This document shows, in pieces, positions 9,756-18,362 of a stretch of 64,000 bases of DNA. Numbering within the stretch: the stretch's first letter is position 1; the number at the start of each line of letters is the position of its first letter. The stretch covers positions 62,001 through 126,000 of the forward strand of contig NZ_JPRF03000020.1 in assembly GCF_001188955.3 (NCBI RefSeq), given 5' to 3'. A program made the position numbers and the translations under genes. The DNA is from Kitasatospora aureofaciens (lineage in GTDB: Bacteria; Actinomycetota; Actinomycetes; Streptomycetales; Streptomycetaceae). A model generated the notes under the pieces. That model worked only from the letters and a program-made list of their open reading frames with translations. It was not told where the DNA came from and ran no database searches.

Positions 9756-11522
9756 ATGCGGGGCATTCGGGCACTGGGGTCGGACGATCCGCGCCGGGTG
9801 GGCGCCTACCGGCTGCTGCGGCGGCTCGGCTCGGGAGGGATGGGTCGGGTCTACCTCGGCCGGACGGCCGGGGGCCGCACCGTCGCCGTCAAGGTGGTGC
9901 GGACCGAGCTCGCGGACGACCCCGAGTTCCGGGCCCGGTTCCGCCAGGAGGTGGCCGCCGCCCGCCGGGTCGGGAGCACCTGGACCGCGCCCGTCCTGGA
10001 CGCCGACACCGAGGGTGAGCAGCCCTGGGTCGCCACCGGCTACGTCGCGGGCCCCGCACTCGCCGACGCCGTCCAGGAGCACGGGCCGCTGCCCGAGGAC
10101 TCCGTCCGCGCCCTCGGCGTCGGGCTCGCCGGAGCGCTCGCCCACGTGCACGGGCTCGGCCTGGTGCACCGCGACGTCAAGCCCTCCAACGTGCTGCTCA
10201 CCCTGGACGGGCCGCGGCTGATCGACTTCGGGATCGCCCGGGCCCTGGACGCCACCAGCGGGTTCACTCGTTCGGGTTATGTGGTGGGCTCGCCCGGCTT
10301 CATGTCACCCGAGCAGGCGAACGGGCAGATCGTCGGACCGGCCGGCGACGTCTTCTCCCTCGGCGCCGTCCTGGCCTTCGCCGCCAGCGGCGTCCACCCC
10401 TTCGGGGAAGGCGTCAGTGCGGCCGTCCTGCTCTACCGGGTGCTGCACGAGGAACCGGACGTGGCCGGCCTGCCCGAGCCGCTGCGCGAGACCGTCCTCG
10501 ACTGCCTGGCCAAGGACCCGGCCGCCCGGCCCACCCCGCAGCGACTGGCCGCGCGGCTCGACCCGGACGGCGCGGCCGCCGCCCGGCTGTCGCGGGGCGA
10601 CTGGCTGCCGCCGGCCCTGGCGGCGGGGGTGGGGCGCAGCGCGGTGGAGTTGCTGGACCTGGAGGGGGCCGAGGCGGCGGTCGACGGTGGGGCCGCCGGG
10701 GACGGGGCCGAGGTGGTGCCGACTCCGACCTTGGTGCCGGGGGGACGTCCGGTGCCTGGGGTGGTGCCGGAGCCGGAGCCGGGGGCGGGGGCGGGGGCGG
10801 AGTCGGAGGGGGTGCGGCCGGCGGGGGCCGGTCCGTGGAAGCGGCGGGCCGGGCTCGCGGGGGCGGCGGTGCTGGTGGCCGCGATGCTCGGGGGTAGCGG
10901 GTACGGGCTGTACGCGATGACCCACCGGCCGGATCCGGTGGTGTCGGTGCCTTCCGTGGGGCCGATGCCGCTTCCGTCCATCGATCCGAGCGGCGCCGTC
11001 GCGTCGCCCGGGGCCTTCGGGTCGGGCGGGACGGACGGGCCGCCGGCCTCGGCTCCCGCGTCGACCTCTGCGTCGACCTCTGCGTCGACCTCTCCGTCGG
11101 CCGACGCTCCGGTGCCGCCGGGTGGGACGGGCACGGCGGGCGCGACGGGCGGGCCGAACGCGGTGCCGGCGGCGTTCCTGGGCACCTGGAGCGGCGACAT
11201 GGTCACCGACAAGGGACTGCCCGGCGGCACCACCACCCTCACCGTCCGCCAGGCGGCGGTCGGTCAGGAGACCACCACCAGCCGCAACGCCCTCTCCGGC
11301 CTGATCTCGATCAGCTGCGAGGGCGCCTGGACGCTCCGGTCGGTCACCGGCACCGAGCTGGTGTTCCGGTCCCGGCTGGTGAAGTCCTCGATCCCGGGCG
11401 CCTGCACCGGCGGCTCGAACACGGAGACGCTCACCCTCCAGGCCGACGGGACGATCCGCTTCACCTCCGCCGACCCGGCGGCCGGGAACCCGGCCGGGAC
11501 GATGCACAGGGTGAATGGGTGA
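9756..11522 (+). CDS. PknB-type receptor Ser/Thr protein kinase with extracytoplasmic domain
   Basis: The protein has 588 residues from ATG 9756 (GAGGGGAG 10 nt upstream). The kinase domain (about 17-270) is complete: P-loop GSGGMG at 25-30, catalytic Lys46, HRDVKPSN with Asp140, and DFG at 157-159. A Pro/Ala/Gly-rich juxtamembrane linker and one membrane segment (about 365-390) follow. A Ser/Thr/Pro-rich stalk comes next, then a C-terminal outer domain of about 110 residues (FLGTWSGDM to TMHRVNG) of lipocalin-like or unknown type, not PASTA. It probably senses something at the cell surface. It sits between mqnA and mqnC, but no link to menaquinone is shown. Confidence 0.92.
   Translation: MRGIRALGSDDPRRVGAYRLLRRLGSGGMGRVYLGRTAGGRTVAVKVVRTELADDPEFRARFRQEVAAARRVGSTWTAPVLDADTEGEQPWVATGYVAGPALADAVQEHGPLPEDSVRALGVGLAGALAHVHGLGLVHRDVKPSNVLLTLDGPRLIDFGIARALDATSGFTRSGYVVGSPGFMSPEQANGQIVGPAGDVFSLGAVLAFAASGVHPFGEGVSAAVLLYRVLHEEPDVAGLPEPLRETVLDCLAKDPAARPTPQRLAARLDPDGAAAARLSRGDWLPPALAAGVGRSAVELLDLEGAEAAVDGGAAGDGAEVVPTPTLVPGGRPVPGVVPEPEPGAGAGAESEGVRPAGAGPWKRRAGLAGAAVLVAAMLGGSGYGLYAMTHRPDPVVSVPSVGPMPLPSIDPSGAVASPGAFGSGGTDGPPASAPASTSASTSASTSPSADAPVPPGGTGTAGATGGPNAVPAAFLGTWSGDMVTDKGLPGGTTTLTVRQAAVGQETTTSRNALSGLISISCEGAWTLRSVTGTELVFRSRLVKSSIPGACTGGSNTETLTLQADGTIRFTSADPAAGNPAGTMHRVNG
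11059..11094 (+). repeat. Three exact 12-bp tandem repeats in the kinase stalk
   Basis: Three consecutive copies of GCGTCGACCTCT encode the repeated ASTS segment of the Ser/Thr-rich extracytoplasmic stalk. Such in-frame repeats can vary in copy number by slippage. Confidence 0.85.
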
Positions 11523-11685
11523 ATGGGTGAAGGGGCGAAGGAGGGAAAGGGGTGAAGGGGGAGGCCGGGTTGCGCCGCTGCGCGGCTGAGGCGCAGTTCA
11601 GCGGGCTGACGCGGGCGCCCGAAAGGCCTGGCGTAGGCTGGTTCGGCCGTACCCCAGTAGCACTTGAGAGAGAGAAGGCCGCCAG

Positions 11686-12906
11686 GTGACCGAGCTCGCA
11701 GCGACCACCCTCGATGCGTCCAGCACCGACCTGCAGGCCGTGCTCGACCGGGCCGCCGCCGGCGGCCGGATCACCCCGGAGGAGGCGCTCGACCTCTACC
11801 GGTCCGCGCCGCTGCACGCGCTCGGCTCCGCCGCCGACACGGTGCGCCGCCGCCGCTACGCGGGTACCGAGCACATCGCGACGTACATCATCGAGCGCAA
11901 CATCAACTACACCAACGTGTGCGTGACGGCGTGCAAGTTCTGCGCCTTCTACGTGCCGCCCAAGAGCGACAAGGGCTGGTCCCGCGAGCTCGACGAGATC
12001 CTGCGCCGCTGCGCGGAGACGGTCGAGCTGGGCGGCACCCAGATCATGTTCCAGGGCGGCCACCACCCGGACTACGGCGTGGAGTACTACGAGCGCGCCT
12101 TCTCGGCGATCAAGGCCGAGTTCCCGCAGCTGGTGATCCACTCGCTCGGTGCCTCCGAGGTCGAGCACATGTCCCGGATCTCGGGCGTCTCCATCGAGGA
12201 GGCCATCACCAGGATCCACAAGGCGGGCCTGGACTCCTTCGCCGGCGCCGGAGCCGAGCTGCTCCCCGAGCGGCCGCGCAAGGCGATCGCCCCGCTCAAG
12301 GAGTCCGGCGAGCGCTGGCTGGAGATCATGGAGGCCGCGCACGGCCTTGGCGTGGAGTCCACCTCCACGATGCTGATGGGCACCGGCGAGACCAACGCCG
12401 AGCGGATCGAGCATCTGCGGATGATCCGTGACGTGCAGGACCGCACCGGCGGCTTCCGCGCCTTCATCCCGTACACCTACCAGCCGCAGAACAACCACCT
12501 CAAGGGCTCGACCCAGGCCACCGTCTTCGAGTACCTGCGGATGATCGCGATCGCCCGCCTGTTCCTCGACAACATCGCCCACATCCAGGGCTCCTGGCTC
12601 ACCACCGGCAAGGAGGCGGGCCAGCTGTCGCTGCACTACGGCGCGGACGACCTCGGTTCCGTGATGCTGGAGGAGAACGTCGTCTCGGCGGCCGGTGCCA
12701 AGCACCGCTCCAACCTGACCGAACTGATCCACCTCATCCGCGCCGCCGACCGTGTCCCGGCGCAGCGCTCGACCACGTACGAGCACCTGCGGGTGCTGGA
12801 CGACCCGGCGAACGACCCGGTCGACCCGCGGGTCGCCTCGCACATCGCCTCCACGGCGATCGAGGGCGGCACGGCGCACCCGGAGCTGAAGATCCTGGAC
12901 AACTGA
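11686..12906 (+). CDS. mqnC: Cyclic dehypoxanthinyl futalosine synthase (radical SAM)
   Basis: The 406-residue protein starts at GTG 11686. The radical-SAM cluster motif is CVTACKFC (Cys79, Cys83, Cys86), followed by GGTQIMFQGGHHPDYG and the C-terminal ENVVSAAGAKH region typical of MqnC. The enzyme cyclises dehypoxanthine futalosine in menaquinone synthesis (SCO4550 in S. coelicolor). It is related to MqnE and CofH, but the HHPDYG and the C-terminal sequence favour MqnC. An amidohydrolase-like gene follows after a repeat-filled gap of about 100 bp. Confidence 0.96.
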   Translation: MTELAATTLDASSTDLQAVLDRAAAGGRITPEEALDLYRSAPLHALGSAADTVRRRRYAGTEHIATYIIERNINYTNVCVTACKFCAFYVPPKSDKGWSRELDEILRRCAETVELGGTQIMFQGGHHPDYGVEYYERAFSAIKAEFPQLVIHSLGASEVEHMSRISGVSIEEAITRIHKAGLDSFAGAGAELLPERPRKAIAPLKESGERWLEIMEAAHGLGVESTSTMLMGTGETNAERIEHLRMIRDVQDRTGGFRAFIPYTYQPQNNHLKGSTQATVFEYLRMIAIARLFLDNIAHIQGSWLTTGKEAGQLSLHYGADDLGSVMLEENVVSAAGAKHRSNLTELIHLIRAADRVPAQRSTTYEHLRVLDDPANDPVDPRVASHIASTAIEGGTAHPELKILDN

Positions 12907-13010
12907 GTCCTCCGAGTCCGTCGGGACCTTCGGGTCCTTGAGTCCCTGAGTCCTTGAGTCCTTCGGGTCCTTTGAGCCCGCTGAGCTCGTCGAGTCCTCG
13001 GAGCCCGAAC
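12904..13010 (+). repeat. Degenerate GAGTCCTT-like repeats between mqnC and the next gene
   Basis: The spacer after the mqnC stop consists almost entirely of 8-9 nt variants of GAGTCCTT and TCGGGTCC, with at least nine copies. No terminator stem stands out. The repeat nature suggests slippage expansion in non-coding sequence. Confidence 0.65.
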
Positions 13011-13012
13011 CG

Positions 13013-13741
13013 GTGCTGACCCTCCACCGGGCGGCCCTCGTGCTGCCCGATCCGGCCGATCCCACCGCCCCGTCCATCGCCGACGGGGCGGTGGTGGTGC
13101 GCGGCGAACTGGTCGAGGCCGTCGGGCCGTACGGAGAACTGGCGGCGGCGCACCCGTCGGCGCGGGTGCGGGACTGGGGCACGGCAGCCGTGCTCACGCC
13201 CGGGCTGCGCAACCCCTGGGGGCAGCGGCTGTTGGAGCGGGACTACCACCCGGACCCGCGCGAGGAGATCGGCGTCGAGCCGGTGGTGGACGGGCTGGTG
13301 GGCTGCACCGACGAGACCCGGTACGGGGCCAGCGCGCGGCGCGGGCTGCAGCGGATGCTCGGGTTCGGGGTGACGGCGGTGGCCGGGCCGTTCGAACGGG
13401 CCGCGGTGCGGACGGCGGTGGCGCGTTCGGGGCTGGCGGCGCTGCCGGGAGCTTCCGATGCCGGGGCTGGCGCCGGTGCCGGTGCTGCCGCCGGCGCCGG
13501 GTCGCTGGACCCGCTGGCGGTGCTTCCGTTGCCGCTGGCCGTGCACGGCCGGGTGGCGGCCGGTGGGCGGGCGGACTTCGCGGTGTTCCCTGGGCTGCCG
13601 GTGCTGTCAGGGTTGTCGGGCCTGTCCGGCGTGTCGGGGCTCTCGGGGCTGGCGGTCGGGGGTGGGGACGGGGTGCTACCGGCTGCAGGTGGGTGCCTGG
13701 CGACGGTGCTGGGCGGGCGGTTGGTGTACCGGCGGCGGTGA
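13013..13741 (+). CDS. Imidazolonepropionase-like/amidohydrolase-fold protein lacking the metal site
   Basis: The protein has 242 residues from GTG 13013. The N-terminal 60 residues match the composite beta-domain of metal-dependent amidohydrolases (SIADGAVVVRGELVEAVG, then AAVLTPGLRNPWG). The place of the metal-binding HxH after TPGL is NPWGQ, and most of the TIM barrel is absent. Amidohydrolases are about 400 residues, so this is a short, probably non-catalytic relative. A low-complexity tail (GLSGLSGVSGLSGL) precedes a final LGGRLVYRR, which again looks like the beta-domain. Its place after mqnC suggests a tie to menaquinone synthesis. Confidence 0.75.
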   Translation: MLTLHRAALVLPDPADPTAPSIADGAVVVRGELVEAVGPYGELAAAHPSARVRDWGTAAVLTPGLRNPWGQRLLERDYHPDPREEIGVEPVVDGLVGCTDETRYGASARRGLQRMLGFGVTAVAGPFERAAVRTAVARSGLAALPGASDAGAGAGAGAAAGAGSLDPLAVLPLPLAVHGRVAAGGRADFAVFPGLPVLSGLSGLSGVSGLSGLAVGGGDGVLPAAGGCLATVLGGRLVYRRR

Positions 13742-14002
13742 CTCCCGCGCGAGGGCCGGCGGCCGGCCGGTGTGACGTACTCATCAGTAGTCGGATTGCC
13801 TTGGTGCGCAGGGAACTTGCATCGTGTGCACCCGAACTGCCGTGCTCTCGCAGGGGGGTGATTGACCCTTCGCCGTGACCTGAGGGCCCGCCAGCGGATA
13901 CGATCCCGGACAGCTCACTCCGTACCCTCACCACACCACCGCCCGTGCCCGCGGGTGGCGGGGCCGTGTCCCAGGCCCCGGAGGCAAGCCAGGACAGGAA
14001 CC

Positions 14003-14599
14003 ATGCGAACCGCGACCGTCCCCCCGCCGCGATCCCCGCGGTTGGGCCGTGGTTGGTACCTCGCCGCCGTGCTCAGCGCCGTGCTGGCCGTCGGGATGTG
14101 CCTGCTCGGTTGGCGCCAGGCCGACCAGGCCGACCGGATCGCGGCCCATCCGGTGAGAGTCGAGGGCGTCGTCACCCAGCTGCCGACCGGCGGCGGCACC
14201 TACAGCGCCGTCAGCTACAAGGTGAGCGGCCAGCCGCACACTGCGGCCGCGCTGCCGCTTGCCGACGGCACCAAGGTCGGCGACCCGGTCTGTCTGGAGC
14301 ACGCGGCCGACGACCCGGGCGCCGTGCGGATCTGCGGCGACACCTACCCCCAGCCGGTCGGCGTGGGACTGGCCCGGTTCAGTGTGCCGGTCGCCGTCGT
14401 GCTGTTCCTGATCTGCGTGCTGCGCATCCGGCGCCACCGGCGGGCCGTGGCCGTCCGCACCGGGCAGGGCCGGCTCGCCGCCAACCTCGCGCTGGCGACC
14501 GGGGCGCTGGCCGAGGGGATGCCCGCGATCACCCAGGGCAAGCGCTCCCGGCGCAGGCGGCGTACGGGCGGGCGGCGGGGGTCGCACCAGAGCGGGTGA
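14003..14599 (+). CDS. DUF3592-like membrane protein
   Basis: The 198-residue protein starts at ATG 14003 (AGGA 8 nt upstream). Two membrane segments (about 18-37 and 133-152) flank an outside domain of about 95 residues with the pattern VEGVVTQLPTGGGTYSAVSY and GDPVCLEHAADDPGAVRICG. This layout is typical of DUF3592 family proteins. The C-terminus is very basic (KRSRRRRRTGGRRG). The function is unknown. Confidence 0.78.
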   Translation: MRTATVPPPRSPRLGRGWYLAAVLSAVLAVGMCLLGWRQADQADRIAAHPVRVEGVVTQLPTGGGTYSAVSYKVSGQPHTAAALPLADGTKVGDPVCLEHAADDPGAVRICGDTYPQPVGVGLARFSVPVAVVLFLICVLRIRRHRRAVAVRTGQGRLAANLALATGALAEGMPAITQGKRSRRRRRTGGRRGSHQSG

Positions 14600-14737
14600 C
14601 CGGTGGGGGCCGCTCCCGGTCGTCGGCCGGTGGTGGTCGCTCGTCGGCCCGTGGTCGGTTCGTGCCGGTCGGCTCGTGGCGCCCTCCCGGTGTGCCCCGT
14701 TGGTCGCGGCGCCCGTCACAGGGTGAAGAATGGGGGC

Positions 14738-15433
14738 GTGACCCGAGCCTCCCTGGACAAGCAGCCGCACGAAGTCGCCGCCATGTTCGACGACGTCGCG
14801 GCCAAGTACGACCTCACCAACGACGTGCTCTCCCTCGGCCAGGCCCGCGCCTGGCGTCGGGCGGTGGCCGAGGCGGTCGCCGCCGGACCGGGGGACCTCG
14901 TGCTCGACCTCGGGGCCGGCACCGGTACCTCCTCGCTGCCCTTCGCCGAGGCCGGGGCCCAGGTCGTCCCCTGCGACTTCTCGGTCGGCATGCTCACCGA
15001 GGGCAAGCGCCGCCACCCCGAGCTGCCGCTGACCGCCGGCGACGCCACCCGGCTGCCGTTCGCGGACGACACCTTCGACGCCGTGACGATCTCCTTCGCG
15101 CTGCGCAACGTCCACGAGACCGACGCGGCGCTGCGCGAGATGCACCGGGTCACCAAGCCCGGCGGCAAGCTCGTGATCTGCGAGTTCTCCACGCCGACCT
15201 GGACGCCGTTCCGGACCGTCTACACCGAGTACCTGATGCGCGCGCTGCCGCCGGTCGCCACCGCCGTCAGCAGCAACCCGGATGCGTACGTCTACCTCGC
15301 CGAGTCCATCCGGGCCTGGCCGGACCAGCCGGCGCTGGCCGCCCGGATGCAGGAGAGCGGCTGGTCGAAGGTCGCCTGGCGGAACCTGACCGGCGGGATC
15401 GTCGCGTTGCACCGCGGGTACAAGTCCGCCTAG
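14738..15433 (+). CDS. menG: Demethylmenaquinone methyltransferase
   Basis: The 231-residue protein starts at GTG 14738. It is a class I SAM methyltransferase with motif [14 protein letters not shown] and the UbiE/MenG signatures [20 protein letters not shown] near the N-terminus and [20 protein letters not shown] in the middle. It methylates demethylmenaquinone to menaquinone, the last ring step shared by the futalosine and classical routes. The menaquinone reductase gene follows after a strong terminator. Confidence 0.95.
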   Translation: MTRASLDKQPHEVAAMFDDVAAKYDLTNDVLSLGQARAWRRAVAEAVAAGPGDLVLDLGAGTGTSSLPFAEAGAQVVPCDFSVGMLTEGKRRHPELPLTAGDATRLPFADDTFDAVTISFALRNVHETDAALREMHRVTKPGGKLVICEFSTPTWTPFRTVYTEYLMRALPPVATAVSSNPDAYVYLAESIRAWPDQPALAARMQESGWSKVAWRNLTGGIVALHRGYKSA

Positions 15434-15486
15434 CGGGGCCGTGCCGCCCATCCCGCGCCCTGCCCCCCGGTCCCGCCCTGCCTCGG

Positions 15487-15534
15487 CCCCGTCCCGCCCT
15501 GCCCCGGCCCGGGTCGGGGCAGGGCGGGACGGGG
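15487..15534 (+). terminator. 19-bp perfect hairpin terminator after menG
   Basis: The arms 15487-15505 and 15516-15534 are perfectly complementary around a 10-nt loop. The site is 53 bp past the menG stop and about 90 bp before the next start, so menG and the reductase are probably separate transcripts. Confidence 0.85.
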
Positions 15535-15622
15535 CGCGGGCGAGTCCGGCGACGTCAGCGGAACTAGACTGCCGGAGACAAAAGCCGCCATCCCCCCGCC
15601 GCAGCTCCAGGAGTGTGTCCAC

Positions 15623-16933
15623 GTGTCCGAGACCGCAGCCGATCTGACGAAGCCGGACAGCACGGTCGAGAGCACTGCCGACGTCATCGTGGTCGGCGCG
15701 GGCCCGGCCGGCGCCACGACCGCGTACTATCTCGCCCAGGCCGGGCTGGACGTGCTGCTGCTGGAGAAGACCGCCTTCCCGCGGGAGAAGGTCTGCGGCG
15801 ACGGTCTGACCCCGCGCGCCACCAAGCAGCTGGTGGACATGGGCATCGACGTCTCCACCGAGAACGGCTGGCTGCACAACAAGGGCCTGCGCATCATCGG
15901 CGGCGGCGTCCGGCTGGAGCTGGACTGGCCCGAGCTGGCCTCCTTCCCGGACTACGGACTGGTCCGCAAGCGCGCCGACTTCGACGAGCTGCTGGCCCGT
16001 CAGGCCGAGAAGGCCGGCGCCCGGCTCTACGAGCGCTGCAACGTCAGCGGGCCGGTCCTGGACGACCGCACCGGCCGGATCGTCGGCGTCACCGCCAAGC
16101 TCGGCGAGGAGAAGCGGCCGGTCACCTTCCGGGCCCCGCTGGTGGTCGCCGCCGACGGCAACTCCACCCGGCTCTCGCTCGCGATGGGCCTGCACCGCCG
16201 CGAGGACCGCCCGATGGGCGTCGCCTACCGCACCTACTTCAACTCGCCGCGCCACGACGACGACTACCTGGAGTCCTGGCTGGAGCTGTGGGACACCCGC
16301 GGCGGCCAGCGCAAGCTGCTGCCCGGCTACGGCTGGGTCTTCGGCATGGGCGACGGCACCTCCAACGTCGGCCTCGGCATCCTCAACTCCTCGCCCGCGT
16401 TCGGCGAACTCGACTGGCGCGAGGTGCTCAAGGCCTGGTGCGCCGGCATGCCGGAGGAGTGGGGCTACACCCCCGAGAACATGACCGAACCGATCCGAGG
16501 CGCCGCACTGCCGATGGCCTTCAACCGGCAGCCGCACTACACCCGCGGCCTGCTGCTCGTCGGCGACGCGGGCGGCATGGTCAACCCGTTCAACGGCGAG
16601 GGCATCGCCTACGCGATGGAATCCGGCCAGATCGCCGCCGGCGTCATCGTGCAGGCCCACGCCCGCCTCACCGACGGCGGACGCGAGCGCGCCCTGCAGG
16701 CCTACCCGCGCATCCTCAAGGACGTGTACGGCGGCTACTACACGCTCGGCCGGGCCTTCGTGAAGATGATCGGCAACCCCAAGGTGATGCAGCTCGCCGC
16801 CCAGCACGGCCTGCCCCGGCCGCTGCTGATGCGCTTCACCCTCAAGCTGCTCGCCAACCTCACCGATCCGAAGGGCGGCGACGCGATGGACCGCGTGATC
16901 AACGGGCTGGCGAAGGTCGCGCCCAACGCCTGA
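15623..16933 (+). CDS. Geranylgeranyl reductase family flavoprotein, probable menaquinone reductase
   Basis: The 436-residue FAD enzyme starts at GTG 15623. The FAD-binding GxGxxG lies in VIVVGAGPAGATTAYYL, followed by the PREKVCGDGLTPRA motif of geranylgeranyl reductases, and the second FAD motif is LLVGDAGGMVNPFNGEGIAY. Members beside menG (for example MenJ of Mycobacterium) saturate one or more isoprene units of menaquinone. Actinomycetes such as Streptomyces have partly hydrogenated menaquinones, which fits that role. Action on another polyprenyl lipid cannot be excluded. Confidence 0.9.
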   Translation: MSETAADLTKPDSTVESTADVIVVGAGPAGATTAYYLAQAGLDVLLLEKTAFPREKVCGDGLTPRATKQLVDMGIDVSTENGWLHNKGLRIIGGGVRLELDWPELASFPDYGLVRKRADFDELLARQAEKAGARLYERCNVSGPVLDDRTGRIVGVTAKLGEEKRPVTFRAPLVVAADGNSTRLSLAMGLHRREDRPMGVAYRTYFNSPRHDDDYLESWLELWDTRGGQRKLLPGYGWVFGMGDGTSNVGLGILNSSPAFGELDWREVLKAWCAGMPEEWGYTPENMTEPIRGAALPMAFNRQPHYTRGLLLVGDAGGMVNPFNGEGIAYAMESGQIAAGVIVQAHARLTDGGRERALQAYPRILKDVYGGYYTLGRAFVKMIGNPKVMQLAAQHGLPRPLLMRFTLKLLANLTDPKGGDAMDRVINGLAKVAPNA

Positions 16934-17057
16934 CGCCCGTGACTGGTGTTCGGTGCCTGAGGCCTGGGTTCTGAGGCCTGGTGTCGGAGACTTGGCCCTT
17001 GACGGTTGGGTCCGGGGCTTCGTGGGGCTCTCCGTGGGCTCTCTGCCGGGCTTCGTT

Positions 17058-17423
17058 TCAGGCTTTCTTGGCCGCCGCCGTCTCCTCGGGCCCGTCGACC
17101 GGGCGTCGGGAGGCGGCGGAGCGCTGTTCGACGTAGGCCAGGCGCTCGGCGAACACCCGGGCCGCGTCGGGGGTGAGCGTCCGCAGGGCGACGAGGGCGC
17201 TGAAGACGACGTCGCAGAGCTCGTGCTGGACGTCCTCCCAGGTGTGGGTGACGCCCTTGCGCGGGTTCTGGCCGGTGGCGCCGATCACCGCCGCGCCGAC
17301 CTCGCCGACCTCCTCCGAGAGCTTGAGGAGCCGCAGCAGGCGCTCCTCCTGTGGCGACTGCGTGCTGTGCTCGTCCAGCCAAGCGACCAGGTGGTCGACG
17401 CTCTCCCAGATCCGGCTGTCCAT
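17058..17423 (-). CDS. MazG-like nucleotide pyrophosphohydrolase
   Basis: I choose ATG 17423 because GGGAG lies about 8 nt upstream; the frame is open further to 17477. The 121-residue protein has the all-alpha NTP-PPase metal motif: KLSEEVGEVGAAVIG (EExxE type) followed by DVQHELCDVVFSAL (ExxD type). These enzymes hydrolyse nucleoside triphosphates, often non-canonical ones, to monophosphates. It is a single-domain, half-size relative of E. coli MazG. The C-terminus (SRRPVDGPEETAAAKKA) is disordered. Confidence 0.87.
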   Translation of the reverse strand: MDSRIWESVDHLVAWLDEHSTQSPQEERLLRLLKLSEEVGEVGAAVIGATGQNPRKGVTHTWEDVQHELCDVVFSALVALRTLTPDAARVFAERLAYVEQRSAASRRPVDGPEETAAAKKA

Positions 17424-17478
17424 GCGGCGCTGCTCCCTGCGGTGTCGTTGGTGATGCCACCGTACGGGAGCGGCCACG

Positions 17479-17512
17479 GGGGTGGGCCGGGCGGCTGCGC
17501 CCGGCCCACCCC
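17479..17512 (-). terminator. Hairpin terminator after the cyclophilin gene
   Basis: A 15-bp perfect stem (17479-17493 with 17498-17512) closes a 4-nt GCTG loop. It lies just downstream of the minus-strand cyclophilin stop at 17529. Confidence 0.8.
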
Positions 17513-17528
17513 GCCGGCCGGACGCTGG

Positions 17529-18197
17529 TCAGTGCTTGCTGATCTTCACGCTGCGGATGTTCACGGGGACGTTGGGGTAGCCGTCACCGGGGCCGTTCTG
17601 GCCGTCCTCGCCGGCGGCGGCGATCTTCTGCAGGACGTCCAGCCCGGCTGTGACCCGGCCGAACGGGGTGTAGGCGGGGGAGAGCTTGGTGTCCTTCCAG
17701 ACGATGAAGAACTGGCTGCCATTGGTGTTCGGACCGGCGTTGGCCATGGCCACCGTGCCCGCCGGGTAGGTGGCGCCGGTCAGGTTCTCGTCCGGGAAGG
17801 AGTAGCCCGGGCCGCCGCTGCCCGTCCCGGTGGGGTCCCCGCACTGCAGGACGTAGATCCGCTGGGTGGTGAGGCGGTGGCAGTGGCTGCGGTCGAAGTA
17901 GTCGTGCTCGGCGAGGAAACGGAACGAGAAGGTGGTGCAGGGCGCCTTGTCGGTCAGTGCCTCGAAGGTGATCGGACCCTGGTTGGTCCGCAGGGTCGCG
18001 TGGTAGGGGCGGGCGGCCTTCTGGGCGTCGAAGACCGGGATGCCCTTGAAGTTGTCGGCAGGGACGGCGGGTGTGTAGGTGCAGGCCGTGCTCTGGGCGG
18101 GAGTGGAGCCGGAGGGCGCCGCGACGGCGGTGCCGGTGCTCGCCGCGAGCGGGAGGACGGTGGCGGCGGCGACCAGCGCCCAGTGCTTGCGCTTCAC
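17529..18197 (-). CDS. Secreted peptidyl-prolyl cis-trans isomerase (cyclophilin type)
   Basis: I prefer GTG 18197, which has GGAAGG 8 nt upstream and gives a clean signal peptide (VKRKHWALVAAATVLPLAAS, then TGTAVAA). The frame is open to ATG 18317, so longer forms are possible. The mature protein has the cyclophilin core: ITFEALTDKAPCTTFSFRFL, YFDRSHCHRL, QCGDPTGTGSGGPGYSFPDE, MANAGPNTNGSQFFI and TPFGRVTAGLDVL. It would assist folding of exported proteins outside the membrane. Several Cys residues could form disulphides. Confidence 0.92.
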   Translation of the reverse strand: MKRKHWALVAAATVLPLAASTGTAVAAPSGSTPAQSTACTYTPAVPADNFKGIPVFDAQKAARPYHATLRTNQGPITFEALTDKAPCTTFSFRFLAEHDYFDRSHCHRLTTQRIYVLQCGDPTGTGSGGPGYSFPDENLTGATYPAGTVAMANAGPNTNGSQFFIVWKDTKLSPAYTPFGRVTAGLDVLQKIAAAGEDGQNGPGDGYPNVPVNIRSVKISKH

Positions 18198-18362
18198 GTG
18201 ACGGGCCTTCCGGGGGGTGGTGGACGGCATGCTTGTCATGGAGGCATCATCCACGGCCGGATGGGTCTCCGGTAGGGGTCGGGACGGCTGGGACTCCTTT
18301 TGCCGGGTGGTGGTCATGGGCAGTCAGCTGGGTTGCGGGGTCGTTCAGTCACCGCGCCTTGG

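Noticed and set aside
13928-16807. 959-residue minus-strand frame opposite menG and the reductase
   Set aside because: It is antisense to two clear enzymes and has no recognisable domain.
16953-18275. 440-residue plus-strand frame over the MazG-like and cyclophilin genes
   Set aside because: Both minus-strand genes have clear domains and ribosome-binding sites, and the plus frame is Gly/Val low complexity.
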